From NCBI GenBank assembly GCA_046590705.1, contig JBKJUK010000255.1:1-29093 (forward strand): a stretch of 29,093 nucleotides of DNA, read 5' to 3'. Source of the DNA: JBKJUK01 sp046590705 (GTDB taxonomy: Bacteria > Acidobacteriota > Thermoanaerobaculia > Gp7-AA8). Shown here piece after piece: positions 1-7,854 of the stretch. Position numbers and translations under genes: made by a program. Numbering within the stretch: the stretch's first letter is position 1; each line of letters starts with the position of its first letter. The notes under the pieces are model-generated. The model did not search any database. It was not told the DNA's origin and saw only the letters and a list, made by a program, of their open reading frames with translations.

Positions 1-1
1 T

Positions 2-628
2 GCTGTCCCGGAGACTGGACTCGTGGCACGCAGCTACCAGTTCAAACATCGTGATGCAGTTCGTGCCGCCGTGCAGATTCGCAGCCTGGTAAGCGCTCGC
101 GGATCGATGTCGATTCAGCCGGCCACGAATACACTCGTGGTCACCGATCTGGCCGCGAATATCAAAACGATCAGTAACGCCATCGAGCAGTTCGATACGC
201 CTCCGCGGAACTTCATCATCGACATCAGGCTGGTGCTGGTCGGAAGGTCGGCGAATCCTGCGCCAGTTGCAGACGATCTGAAAGACATCGCCGGCAAGCT
301 TTCCGGAAACAGCTTCAACTCGTTCGAGACGGTCGGTGAGATGCGCGTCGAAGGAAAGGAAGGCGATCCGGCATTCGGCGAAGTGAAGTCTCGCTATCGC
401 GCGGAGTTCAAGCTCAGTGACTTCGATCCGTTGAGCAACACCGTACGCCTTACCGATCTGCGAGTCCTGCGCGCTGAGCCGGCGAAAGACGGAAACGTGG
501 AGCTGCTACCGATTCTCAAGACTTCGATGAATGTGAAGATCGGACAGATGTCGGTACTTGCCGCAGCGCGAACAGCTCAAAGCACCCGCGCGCTGATGAT
601 CATCGTCACGGCCCGTCGCGCGAACTGA
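2..628 (+). CDS. Secretin N-domain protein, C-terminal part (5' truncated by window edge)
   Basis: The reading frame is open from the first complete codon at position 2 to TGA at 626-628, so the true start lies before the window. A GTG at 23 is available but is probably internal. The first ~70 visible residues look like a secretin short N-domain (NolW/N1 type): a KHRDAV stretch, a run around SARGSMSIQPATNTLVVTDL, then an IEQFDTPP segment. This is the alpha/beta ring-forming fold seen in type II, III and IV pilus secretins. The following ~130 residues contain beta-rich sequence but no recognisable secretin pore domain. The protein may therefore be a periplasmic accessory protein with a secretin-like domain, not a full outer-membrane channel. 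It converges on polX with a 5-bp gap and no visible terminator. The domain call is fairly good; the role is unknown. Confidence 0.7.
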   Translation, partial: AVPETGLVARSYQFKHRDAVRAAVQIRSLVSARGSMSIQPATNTLVVTDLAANIKTISNAIEQFDTPPRNFIIDIRLVLVGRSANPAPVADDLKDIAGKLSGNSFNSFETVGEMRVEGKEGDPAFGEVKSRYRAEFKLSDFDPLSNTVRLTDLRVLRAEPAKDGNVELLPILKTSMNVKIGQMSVLAAARTAQSTRALMIIVTARRAN

Positions 629-633
629 AAAGT

Positions 634-2373
634 TCAGGAGCTGGCAGCCGCACCTGTCAGCTCCATCGCGCGGGCCTTTCGCTTCGCCAGATACTCTTCC
701 ACCGCATCGAGTTCCCAGGTATTGAAGATCTGCTCGGGAGCCAGGCCTCCCTTGCGTGCTGACCAGGTGCCCGTCACCACATGCAGCAACTCGTGCGTGG
801 AGTGTGCGTCAGGGTTCACGCTGAACAGTACGCCGTAGCTCGCGGCGCGGCGCATCAGTCTCCAGTCGATATCGAGGCGATGCGGATTCCCATTGATCTC
901 GATGATCACACCCTCCTCGGCGGCCACCTCGAACACTCGATCGAGCTCGAGCGTGTAGCCGTCGCGTGAAAGCAACTTGCGGCCGGTCATATGCCCGAGG
1001 AACGTGACGAAGGGATCACGCAACGCCGTCAGCATCCGCTCGGTCATCTCATCGATCTCCATCTTGAAACGAGAGTGGATGGAGGCAATGACGAAATCGA
1101 AGCGGGGAAGGATCGCATGTCCATAATCGATTGCGCCGTCCGAGAGAATATCTGCCTCGGTTCCCTTGAAGATTCGCATCGGTTCGAATGCGGGCCGGTG
1201 CTTTTCGATCTCGATCTGCTGCTCGATCAGGCGATCCTCGGTGAGTCCGCGCGCGTAGAGTGCGAGCGGAGAGTGATCGGAAATGCCGACGTAGCCCAGG
1301 CCCTGTTGGCGCGCAGCGTCGAGCATCTCGTACATCGTGGCGCCACCGTCCGACCAGGTGGTGTGTACGTGGAACGCTCCCCTGATCTGATCAGGAGAAA
1401 CGAGTTTGGGACGCTTGCCGATCCACTCTGCGGTTTCGCGCAGCTCCGGTGGAACAGGACGAGTCTTCAACGCCCGGAAGCAATCGTCTTCTTCACGCGC
1501 TTCGATCACGTCATCACCCTTCAGCATCACCCCGGACCCGTTGAATGCATAGCCGAGCTTTGTTGCTACCAAGGCCAGCCCCTCTAGAAAATCGCTGCTA
1601 CCAGTCGCACGAAGCAAAGCCCAACCCGCGACTTCTGGTTCAACCAGGTGCAGCTCCACCTTGATCTCGGAGCGAATGAATCCGGTGAGTGTGTCGGCGG
1701 ATCTTTCGACCTTCTCGAGCATGTCCGCGCTTTCGATCAGCTTGATGACTTTGTTGATCTTCCAGGTCGATATGCAGAGTTCAACCGTGTCGACCACTTC
1801 GAGGCGGCGGCGCACCGCGCCGGCAACATGCACCTGTTCGACGCCTTCGATTGATTCGAGTCTTCCCTTGAGCGACTCCGAAACATCGAGCGCCAGGGGG
1901 AGCAGGAACTTCGAGGACCGGTTGCGCAGCGCCTCGATTCCCTCGAGGATCTTTTGCTGGGTCTTCGCACCGAAACCGGGCATGGACGCCAGCTTTCCTT
2001 CTTTCCCGGCCATCTCCAATTCTTCGAGCGTTCCGATCCCTGACGTTTCATATAAGTATGCGATCTTCTTCAGACCGAGACCTGGAACGGCCTGCATTTC
2101 AAAAATACCGGGTGGGTACTGCGCACGGAACTGCTCCAGATACTCTGATTTGCCGGTCTCGATGAGTTCGAGAATTACAGCGCCGGTAGCCTTGCCGATG
2201 CCCGGGGTTTTCTTGATTGCTCCAGAGGATACGAAGTCGGACATCTGTCCGTCGATCTCTTCGACTCGCTGCGCAGCTTTACGGAACGCGCCCGACTTGA
2301 ACGGGTTTGATTCGCTGATGTCCAGAAAATCTGCGATCTCTTCGAGTGCCCGTGCGATTGTGTGTTTGTCCAT
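634..2373 (-). CDS. polX: PolX-family protein (HhH, degenerate X-family polymerase palm, intact PHP domain)
   Basis: The 579-residue length fits bacterial PolX, a base-excision-repair DNA polymerase with a C-terminal PHP phosphoesterase. Three helix-hairpin-helix motifs are visible: TPGIGKATGA near 56, VPGLG near 96 and MPGFGAKT near 131. The palm region starts with GAVRRR at 185-190. By eye, however, the usual GDxD pair aligns with D195-T196-V197-E198, and the third catalytic Asp (usually VDLR) aligns with E240 in KVELHL. All three catalytic aspartates therefore seem to be replaced. The PHP domain (about 332-579) keeps its metal ligands: H335, H337, D342, D366-H367, E406, H433, H461, D522 and H524. 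Known PolX PHP domains act as 3'-5' exonuclease or 3'-end phosphoesterase. I infer that this protein keeps DNA-end processing but has lost nucleotidyl transfer. It has no clear Shine-Dalgarno sequence. It is divergent from pyrF. Confidence 0.9.
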   Translation of the reverse strand: MDKHTIARALEEIADFLDISESNPFKSGAFRKAAQRVEEIDGQMSDFVSSGAIKKTPGIGKATGAVILELIETGKSEYLEQFRAQYPPGIFEMQAVPGLGLKKIAYLYETSGIGTLEELEMAGKEGKLASMPGFGAKTQQKILEGIEALRNRSSKFLLPLALDVSESLKGRLESIEGVEQVHVAGAVRRRLEVVDTVELCISTWKINKVIKLIESADMLEKVERSADTLTGFIRSEIKVELHLVEPEVAGWALLRATGSSDFLEGLALVATKLGYAFNGSGVMLKGDDVIEAREEDDCFRALKTRPVPPELRETAEWIGKRPKLVSPDQIRGAFHVHTTWSDGGATMYEMLDAARQQGLGYVGISDHSPLALYARGLTEDRLIEQQIEIEKHRPAFEPMRIFKGTEADILSDGAIDYGHAILPRFDFVIASIHSRFKMEIDEMTERMLTALRDPFVTFLGHMTGRKLLSRDGYTLELDRVFEVAAEEGVIIEINGNPHRLDIDWRLMRRAASYGVLFSVNPDAHSTHELLHVVTGTWSARKGGLAPEQIFNTWELDAVEEYLAKRKARAMELTGAAASS

Positions 2374-2449
2374 GTCGGTTTGATTACGTGGCGAAGTTCA
2401 TGCCCGCATGTAAATTGTCACTCAGCTCCGCAGTGGCCAGAGGGCACCA

Positions 2450-2498
2450 GAGTTGAAAACTCTGGCCACTCGGCCCTTGTGGCCGGAGTTTTCAACTC
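2450..2498. repeat. Near-perfect 20-bp inverted repeat between polX and pyrF
   Basis: The arms 2450-2469 and 2479-2498 are complementary except at one position and are separated by 9 bases. The arm core reads GAGTTGAAAACTCTGGCCAC. It lies between divergently transcribed genes, so it is not a normal terminator position, and there is no T-tract. It resembles a REP-type palindromic unit. The remainder of the 182-bp spacer shows no clear promoter. No second copy was found in this window. Confidence 0.75.
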
Positions 2499-2555
2499 CG
2501 GGCTTCGTGTACCCAGCGGAAACTCCGTTGTCACCAGATCGCGGCTTCGGCGAAG

Positions 2556-3272
2556 ATGACGGCACCTATGAAAGCATACGAGAGAATCATCGTAGCCCTC
2601 GATCGTTCCACCGCCTCTGAAATCGAGTCGATGTCTTCGAGCCTTTCCGGTGCGGTCGGAGTGATGAAGCTGGGTCTTCAGGCCTTCATCGCCAACGGAC
2701 CGGCGATGGTGCGGACGATGAGACAGCAGGGACACGAGATTTTTCTCGATCTGAAACTGCACGACATCCCCAACACCGTCAGTCACGCAGCGTCCGAGGC
2801 CGCAGCGCTCGGCGTCTCCATGCTCACGATTCACGCTGCAGGCGGATTCAGAATGATAGAGGCAGCGCGAAGAGCCGTCGATGCATCGAGCGTTCATCTT
2901 CTCGCGGTTACCATGCTCACCAGTCTCGATGAGAGTGAACTCGCGGCGGTAGGTCTCACGGGAAGCGTCGAGAGCAACGTCGTAAGGCTGGCACGACTGG
3001 CGAGGGAAAGCGGCGCGCATGGGGTGATCGCGTCACCTCACGAGATTCCTGCGATACGCGCGGCGTGTGGAGCCGATTTCCTGATCGTCACTCCGGGAAT
3101 TCGTCCTGAGGGAGCCGAGGCGGGAGATCAGCGTCGGACGATGACTCCTGGAGAAGCGATACTCGCGGGGGCGGACTATCTGGTGATCGGCCGGCCGATC
3201 ACGGACGCCGCGGACCCTGCTGCGGCGGCGAGAAGAATCGCGGCGTCAATGAGAGACAGGCCATCCGCCTAA
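2556..3272 (+). CDS. pyrF: Orotidine 5'-phosphate decarboxylase
   Basis: This enzyme catalyses the last step of de novo UMP synthesis, the decarboxylation of OMP, in the cytoplasm. The 238-residue length is normal for the short bacterial class. The signature DLKLHDIPNTV lies at 65-75; K67, with D65 and D70, forms the charged catalytic network. The phosphate-binding end of the barrel is seen as VTPGIRP (178-184) and IGRPITDA (211-218). The first ATG at 2556 is used here; a second in-frame ATG at 2568 directly before KAYERIIVALD is equally plausible. No strong Shine-Dalgarno sequence precedes either. No other pyrimidine genes are adjacent. The gene is followed by the repeat-bearing spacer 3273-3600 and a convergent gene. 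Confidence 0.96.
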   Translation: MTAPMKAYERIIVALDRSTASEIESMSSSLSGAVGVMKLGLQAFIANGPAMVRTMRQQGHEIFLDLKLHDIPNTVSHAASEAAALGVSMLTIHAAGGFRMIEAARRAVDASSVHLLAVTMLTSLDESELAAVGLTGSVESNVVRLARLARESGAHGVIASPHEIPAIRAACGADFLIVTPGIRPEGAEAGDQRRTMTPGEAILAGADYLVIGRPITDAADPAAAARRIAASMRDRPSA

Positions 3273-3323
3273 GTATGACTGGACACCTGGCAGTCTGCTG
3301 ACGACTCACGTCTATCGCCGATA

Positions 3324-3493
3324 TGTGGAGCACAGGCAATCCTGCCTGTGGCGCGGAGAAGTGAGTTCCGGAACCACTGCTCGAGACAGAGCAGCTCGGT
3401 GGCGGGCTGACCAGTGACATGTCGGTTGCAGAAACGAAATCGTCCTTCGAAGTCCGCGTGTCGCGCCACAGGCAGGATTGCCTGTGCTCCACA
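3324..3493. repeat. Inverted pair of 32-bp repeats (family A, CACAGGCA hairpin)
   Basis: The 32 bases at 3324-3355 are the exact reverse complement of 3462-3493. Each arm contains its own smaller palindrome, CACAGGCA-GGAT-TGCCTGTG (cores at 3331-3350 and 3467-3486), so each arm can fold alone or the two can pair with each other. The same 20-bp core recurs at 24563-24582 and 25841-25860. The intervening 106 bp show no ORF of interest. It is interpreted as a REP/BIME-like intergenic repeat in the pyrF downstream spacer. Confidence 0.85.
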
Positions 3494-3555
3494 CCACCGC
3501 GTCGCAACGCACCCTTCGAGGTTCTCGATCAACTGGACGAAACCCCTGCAAAAGA

Positions 3556-3581
3556 AAAAGCCCGGCTTTCGCCGGGCTTTT
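3556..3581 (-). terminator. Intrinsic terminator, probably bidirectional
   Basis: An 11-bp stem AAAAGCCCGGC / GCCGGGCTTTT is closed by a TTTC tetraloop. On the minus strand it is followed by a T-rich tract (TTTCTTTTGC), and it sits about 20 nt past the stop of the minus-strand secreted-protein gene. On the plus strand it could also stop transcription coming from pyrF, although the T-run there is shorter. Confidence 0.88.
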
Positions 3582-3600
3582 CGCTATCTGATGTTGGGAA

Positions 3601-5079
3601 TCAACGTCCGCGTTTGCGTGGAGTGCAGTTGCTGCCCGGGCCCGAGAAGAAGATGTTCTGGCTGGCAAACTGCCGGCGGTTTCCGGCGCTGTCGGTGGCG
3701 ACGGCCCGCAGCATCTGCGTGCCTCTGGCGATCGCATCGAAATTCACATTTGCTCTCCAGCTGGTCACTGGTGTCTTCGAGCTGATGTCGGTGCGCTCAC
3801 GACCGAGCGTGGCCACTCCCAGCGGGGTATTGCCGAGGAAAAGTTCGACGCGGGTCACGCGCTGCGTGCCGGTGACCCAGCCGCGAAGCTCCGCGCCGCC
3901 ACAAGCGAGTGCTGAAGGGAAGTCGAGTTCGATGCGTCCTGCAAGCTGTCCGCAGGCGCCGTAGATCTGCGTTCCGCTGGTTTCCCCGACCACGTAAACG
4001 AAAGGTCCCACCGAAATCGGATCGTATTTCACTTCGTCGACTGTGGTGTAGGAGACATTCTCGTAAATGCGATCGTCACTGCCTTCGAAGAAGGGAACGC
4101 TGAAGTCGAAGACGTCAAAGGCGATGGTTCTCGCGGAACCCTGCGTGAGCGGGTCCTTCTCGTCGATCATCGTGATCAGGCGCATGTCTTCGAGTACGGC
4201 CTCAGGATGAAACATCAACTTATTCTCGCGATCGACGATCGAGGGAAGCGTGAAGACATTGAAGTACTGCAGATCGGCGTTCGCCGCGGCGATGCTGAAG
4301 ACGCCGATGGAAGTTTCCTGACCGATGGCCAGAAGATTCCGGCCGTTGGTGGCGAGGAAAGTTCCCTGGGTCGGATTCGAGGTGAGTGCGGAAGGAACGG
4401 CCGGATTGGTCACACTGAAACCGAAGGTGCCGCCTAGTCCGGTGGCGTAAAGGTTTCCGTTCACGAAGGCGATATCGTTGAAGGCCACAAAGCTGGTACC
4501 GATGGAGTTGATCGATGCCATCCGGACCGGTGCCGCGAGGTTGGTGATGCTGAACAGATCAATGCTGTTCCCGCAGTTCAGCTGGAAGCCGGGAGTGCAG
4601 GGAAGATCGACCGCAGAGTAGATGCCGGCCAGTACATTGCCTGAAACGACCATGCGGTTGTAATGAAGACCGGGTGTACGTGAAACGAGGACCGGCGCCG
4701 TGCCGCCCGGGCCGCCGCGCGTGGTGCGAAGGTCAAAGATTTCGAGGCCTGCCTCGCCGCTCACGAAAAGATAACCAGCGTTGTAGGTGACTCCGCTGGA
4801 TCTGTCGCGCGCACCGAGCGAAGAGATGAAATCTTCTCTGGCAACCTGCACCTCGCCGGTCTCGGTCGAATTCAGCGTGGTCAGAGTCTGGCCGCGCAGA
4901 ACATAGATCGAATTTCCGTTGCGAAAGACGCCGTGTGGCGAGTTACCGAATGGTGCAGCCGACGCGGTTCCGCCAACAAAACTAAGCGGACAGTTTGCAA
5001 CGAAGTGATCCGCAAACGCGCTCGTCGTAAGGGAAACGAGAAGGATACAAACAGAAATAACCCGGAAGATCAGACGCAT
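3601..5079 (-). CDS. Secreted LVIVD-like beta-propeller protein with C-terminal Ig-like domain
   Basis: The start is set at 5079 because GGGAGGA lies about 6 nt upstream and the product then begins MRLIFRVISVCILLVSLTTS, a clean signal peptide with likely cleavage after SAFA. An upstream in-frame ATG at 5121 would put 14 charged residues before it. The 492-residue product has repeated beta-strand units such as GLEIFDLRT, IDLFSITNLAAPV and FGFSVTNPAVP, which resemble LVIVD repeats of surface beta-propellers. The last ~100 residues (from ACGGAELRGWVTG, including RVELFLGNTPLG and LRAVATDSAGN) look like an Ig-like or bacterial adhesin-type beta-sandwich. The substrate is unknown. The gene is convergent with pyrF and shares the terminator at 3556-3581. 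An export or cell-surface role is inferred. Confidence 0.8.
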   Translation of the reverse strand: MRLIFRVISVCILLVSLTTSAFADHFVANCPLSFVGGTASAAPFGNSPHGVFRNGNSIYVLRGQTLTTLNSTETGEVQVAREDFISSLGARDRSSGVTYNAGYLFVSGEAGLEIFDLRTTRGGPGGTAPVLVSRTPGLHYNRMVVSGNVLAGIYSAVDLPCTPGFQLNCGNSIDLFSITNLAAPVRMASINSIGTSFVAFNDIAFVNGNLYATGLGGTFGFSVTNPAVPSALTSNPTQGTFLATNGRNLLAIGQETSIGVFSIAAANADLQYFNVFTLPSIVDRENKLMFHPEAVLEDMRLITMIDEKDPLTQGSARTIAFDVFDFSVPFFEGSDDRIYENVSYTTVDEVKYDPISVGPFVYVVGETSGTQIYGACGQLAGRIELDFPSALACGGAELRGWVTGTQRVTRVELFLGNTPLGVATLGRERTDISSKTPVTSWRANVNFDAIARGTQMLRAVATDSAGNRRQFASQNIFFSGPGSNCTPRKRGR

Positions 5080-5266
5080 ACATTCCTCCCAAAACCACCC
5101 CGCACGCCTGGCCGATTGCACATCACCGCTGCTTCAACCGAACGCGTTCTAACTACCGATCGCCCGCCGAGTTCGCTCACAATGAGCGCGCCCCGATTGG
5201 TCTGTTCACATGAAGATTCGGTTCAACTATCCAACAAGTTGTGCATTTTTTCAAGTCGCGGGGAGA

Positions 5267-5395
5267 AAGCGGCCGGAGTCAGGGGGCCGGGGGCCGGGGT
5301 AAAAGCAGAGTCAAAAGTTTACAGCTGGGCGCCTCGGGCCTGTCTGCGGTTGACGCTTCTACTCCGGCCCCCGGCCCCCCTGACCCCGGCCGCTT
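5267..5395. repeat. Inverted pair of GC-rich repeats (family B, CCGGCCCCCGGCCCC)
   Basis: The arm 5267-5301 (AAGCGGCCGGAGTCAGGGGG then CCGGGGGCCGGGG) is nearly the reverse complement of 5360-5395, with 58 bp between. Relatives occur at 23099-23130, 25751-25780 and 25917-25950. The pair sits in the 383-bp spacer between the minus-strand secreted-protein gene and the plus-strand HNH gene. The rest of the spacer holds a small palindrome CGCTCACAATGAGCG at 5174-5188, upstream of the secreted-protein gene, which might be an operator. No gene is seen in it. Confidence 0.8.
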
Positions 5396-5462
5396 CCATC
5401 GTGACCCTGTTACTCTTTAGCTGCAGGAACACTCAAAGGAGAGCATCTGTTAGCGTGAAATC

Positions 5463-6044
5463 ATGATCGAAGGTAACGTCCTCGTTCTGAACCGTGTCTT
5501 TCAAGCTGTACAGATCACCTCCATCAAACGTGCGTTCACGCTGCTCTACAAGGGCCACGTTCGTGCCGTCGACGCCGAGTACCGCACCTACGACTTCGAG
5601 AACTGGCAGGACATACCTGTGCAGCCGGATCAGCACTACATCGCCACGCCAGCCCGTAACATCCTCATCCCTCACGTCGTGCAGTTACTTCGTTTCGATC
5701 GTGTGCCGCGACAGGAAGTGAAGTTCTCTCGCGCCAACATCTATCTCCGCGATCAGAACCGATGCCAGTACTGTGGAAAGAAATTCTCGTCGTCCGAGCT
5801 GTCTCTCGATCACGTCATTCCTATTTCGCGGGGTGGGAAGTCCACGTGGGAAAACGTGGTCTGTGCATGCCTGCCCTGCAATGTATCGAAGGGAAACAAG
5901 CTGCTTACGGAAGCAGGGCTACAGCTGATCCGCCAGGCTGAAAGACCTCGCTGGCATCCACTGCATCGTCTTCAGGGACGCAGCTGTCCCGAGGTGTGGC
6001 GTAACTTTCTCGACGAGGCCTACTGGTCGGTTGAGCTCACGTAA
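5463..6044 (+). CDS. HNH endonuclease family protein
   Basis: This is a 193-residue protein. The C-terminal half carries the HNH/beta-beta-alpha-metal nuclease fold. The zinc ribbon cysteines are C101-x2-C104 and C136-x2-C139. The core is LDHVIPISRGGKSTWENVV with D116-H117 and N131, followed by CNVSKGNKL. The first ~85 residues (MIEGNVLVLNRVFQAVQITS and following) match the conserved N-terminus of a widespread stand-alone bacterial HNH family of unclear physiological role. No methylase, phage or toxin-antitoxin partner is adjacent, so a restriction role is not supported. AAAGGAG occurs 22 nt upstream, too far to serve this ATG. TAGCGT at 5451-5456, only 6 nt before the ATG, may be a -10 box of a leaderless mRNA. 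The family call is firm; the biological role is unknown. Confidence 0.9.
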   Translation: MIEGNVLVLNRVFQAVQITSIKRAFTLLYKGHVRAVDAEYRTYDFENWQDIPVQPDQHYIATPARNILIPHVVQLLRFDRVPRQEVKFSRANIYLRDQNRCQYCGKKFSSSELSLDHVIPISRGGKSTWENVVCACLPCNVSKGNKLLTEAGLQLIRQAERPRWHPLHRLQGRSCPEVWRNFLDEAYWSVELT

Positions 6045-6147
6045 TTAGTCGTTCCGTCCGGACGAAAAGCGACGGGGGAGCGGCCAGCAACGCGCCCTGC
6101 ACATACCGCATCGCAGACGTATGGCGTAGCTGGTCAAAATCTCGCTA

Positions 6148-6323
6148 CGTCATTCCGATGAGCCGCGTGATCGGCCTCGCTTCGCAGCTTAGAATGCGAA
6201 GAGGAATCTCCGGTCCGCGCAGACGTAATTGATCGCTACCTCAGCGCGGCGCGGAACGGAGATTCCTCTTCGCACGACAAGCGTCCTGGAATGGCTGTGG
6301 ATGGCGTGCTCATCGGAATGACG
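6148..6323. mobile_element. 176-bp foldback (MITE-like) element upstream of ffh
   Basis: The outer arms 6148-6163 and 6308-6323 are perfect 16-bp inverted repeats (CGTCATTCCGATGAGC). Inner arms 6196-6220 and 6249-6273 are 25-bp inverted repeats with one mismatch (core GCGAAGAGGAATCTCCG). The whole unit can fold into one long stem with side loops. It encodes no protein, and no clear target-site duplication is visible. It occupies the centre of the 383-bp spacer between the HNH gene and ffh. A TAGAAT hexamer at 6377-6382, past the element, is a weak candidate -10 for ffh. Confidence 0.7.
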
Positions 6324-6427
6324 CCGCACCTGAATATGGAAAGCCTCGCAGCGGAAGAAGTGTTCGGAAAGCGGGCTAGAATGCGTCTCCGGATTTTTCC
6401 GGCTCGAAAGACGTTAGTGACCTAGAC

Positions 6428-7774
6428 ATGTTCGACAACCTGCAGGAAAAAATGGATCGGGTCTTCAAGACCCTGCGAGGCGAAGCGAGCCTCAATGAAT
6501 GGCATATCGATTCGGCGCTCAAGGAAATTCGAGTGGCGCTGCTCGAGGCCGACGTGCATTTCAAGGTGGTCAAGGAATTCACCGGGAAAGTACGCGAAAA
6601 AGCCGTAGGGACCGACGTGCTCACGGCCTTCTCCCCGGCACAGCAGGTCACCAAAATCGTCCGCGACGAGTTGATTCAACTCCTCGGAGGCGAGCAGGTC
6701 GATCTGGCGCTGGTGGGAACCCCCGCAGTGATTATGATGGTCGGACTCCAGGGCTCGGGAAAAACGACGACATCCGGCAAGCTTGCGCTCCATCTGAAGA
6801 ATCGCGGAAGGCGGCCGCTGCTGGTGCCCTGCGACGTCTACCGGCCTGCGGCCATCGATCAGCTCCGCATCGTGGCGCGAGATACGAAGATTCCCTTTCA
6901 CGAAATCGGTGAACTCCGCGATCCGCTGCAGATTGCGCGGGAGGCGCTGAAAGAGGCCCGCACGCTTCTGTACGACACGGTCATCCTCGACACCGCCGGC
7001 CGGCTCCACGTCGATCAGGAACTCATGGAAGAGCTGCAGCACATGAAGACCGAAACCAGGCCTTCAGAAATTCTCTTCGTCGCAGACGCCATGACCGGAC
7101 AGGACGCCGTGAAATCGGCGCGCGAATTCGACGAGCGGATCGGCGTGACCGGAATCGTGCTGACCAAACTCGATGGCGACGCGCGCGGTGGAGCAGCTCT
7201 GTCGATCAAGTCGGTCGTTCAACGTCCGATCAAACTCGTCGGCGTCGGGGAAAAGTACGCTGATCTCGATCTCTTCTATCCCGATCGCATGGCCCAGCGG
7301 ATCCTTGGAATGGGCGACGTTCTCAGTCTCATCGAGAAGGTGGAAGCCGAGGTCGACAAGAAAGAAGCGTCCCGTCTCGCCGAGCGTATGGCGCAGGACA
7401 AGTTCACGCTCACCGACCTGCTCGCGCAGCTGCAGCAGGTCAAGAAGATGGGTCCGATGTCCGAGATTGTGAAGATGCTGCCGAACATGGGCAACATGAA
7501 GATCAAGGATGACGAGATCGACGAATCTGCTCTCGGCAGGATGGAGGCGATCCTGAGCTCCATGACCGGTAAGGAACGAGACTTCCCCCAGGTACTCAAT
7601 GGTTCGCGAAAGAAGCGCATCGCCCGCGGCTCGGGAACCAGCGTGCAGGAGATCAATCAGCTCCTCAAGCAGTATCTGCAGATGAAGAAGATGATGAAAA
7701 CGTTCTCGAAAGGCTTCGGAGGGCGTCGTTTCGGTAAGCTGGCCAAGGGCTTCAATCCGGAAATGTTTCACTAA
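6428..7774 (+). CDS. ffh: Signal recognition particle GTPase Ffh (SRP54)
   Basis: Ffh binds signal sequences and the SRP RNA and delivers ribosome-nascent chains to FtsY at the membrane. The 448-residue length is typical. The N domain occupies about 1-95. The G domain carries the P-loop GLQGSGKTT (106-114), DTAGR (188-192) and TKLDGDARGG (246-255). The methionine-rich M domain is about 326-430, with the RNA-binding stretch SRKKRIARGSG near 393-403 and the tail QMKKMMKTFSKG. The gene starts the translation/export cluster and is followed 80 bp later by rpsP. No obvious Shine-Dalgarno sequence precedes the ATG. No SRP RNA gene is visible in the flanking spacers. Confidence 0.98.
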   Translation: MFDNLQEKMDRVFKTLRGEASLNEWHIDSALKEIRVALLEADVHFKVVKEFTGKVREKAVGTDVLTAFSPAQQVTKIVRDELIQLLGGEQVDLALVGTPAVIMMVGLQGSGKTTTSGKLALHLKNRGRRPLLVPCDVYRPAAIDQLRIVARDTKIPFHEIGELRDPLQIAREALKEARTLLYDTVILDTAGRLHVDQELMEELQHMKTETRPSEILFVADAMTGQDAVKSAREFDERIGVTGIVLTKLDGDARGGAALSIKSVVQRPIKLVGVGEKYADLDLFYPDRMAQRILGMGDVLSLIEKVEAEVDKKEASRLAERMAQDKFTLTDLLAQLQQVKKMGPMSEIVKMLPNMGNMKIKDDEIDESALGRMEAILSSMTGKERDFPQVLNGSRKKRIARGSGTSVQEINQLLKQYLQMKKMMKTFSKGFGGRRFGKLAKGFNPEMFH

Positions 7775-7854
7775 ACGACCCGGTTTGGTGCAGAATCGTC
7801 GGCCCTGCCGGACATCGGCGGGTCACTGGGTTTCTCTACAAGGAGTTTTTCAAG

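Noticed and set aside
1661..2383. 240-residue frame antisense to polX
   Set aside because: It is the serine-rich antisense of a well-supported gene with no recognisable domain.
2418..3020. 200-residue frame antisense to pyrF
   Set aside because: It is the antisense shadow of a conserved enzyme and includes the inverted repeat.
5080..5121. Upstream ATG of the secreted propeller protein
   Set aside because: The Shine-Dalgarno sequence and signal peptide both point to the ATG at 5079.
5463..6044. HNH gene as part of a restriction or anti-phage system
   Set aside because: No methylase, helicase, toxin-antitoxin or other defence gene is adjacent, and the N-terminus fits a common stand-alone family.
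6045..6147. Palindrome CGTCCGGACG after the HNH gene as a terminator
   Set aside because: The stem is short and no T-run follows.
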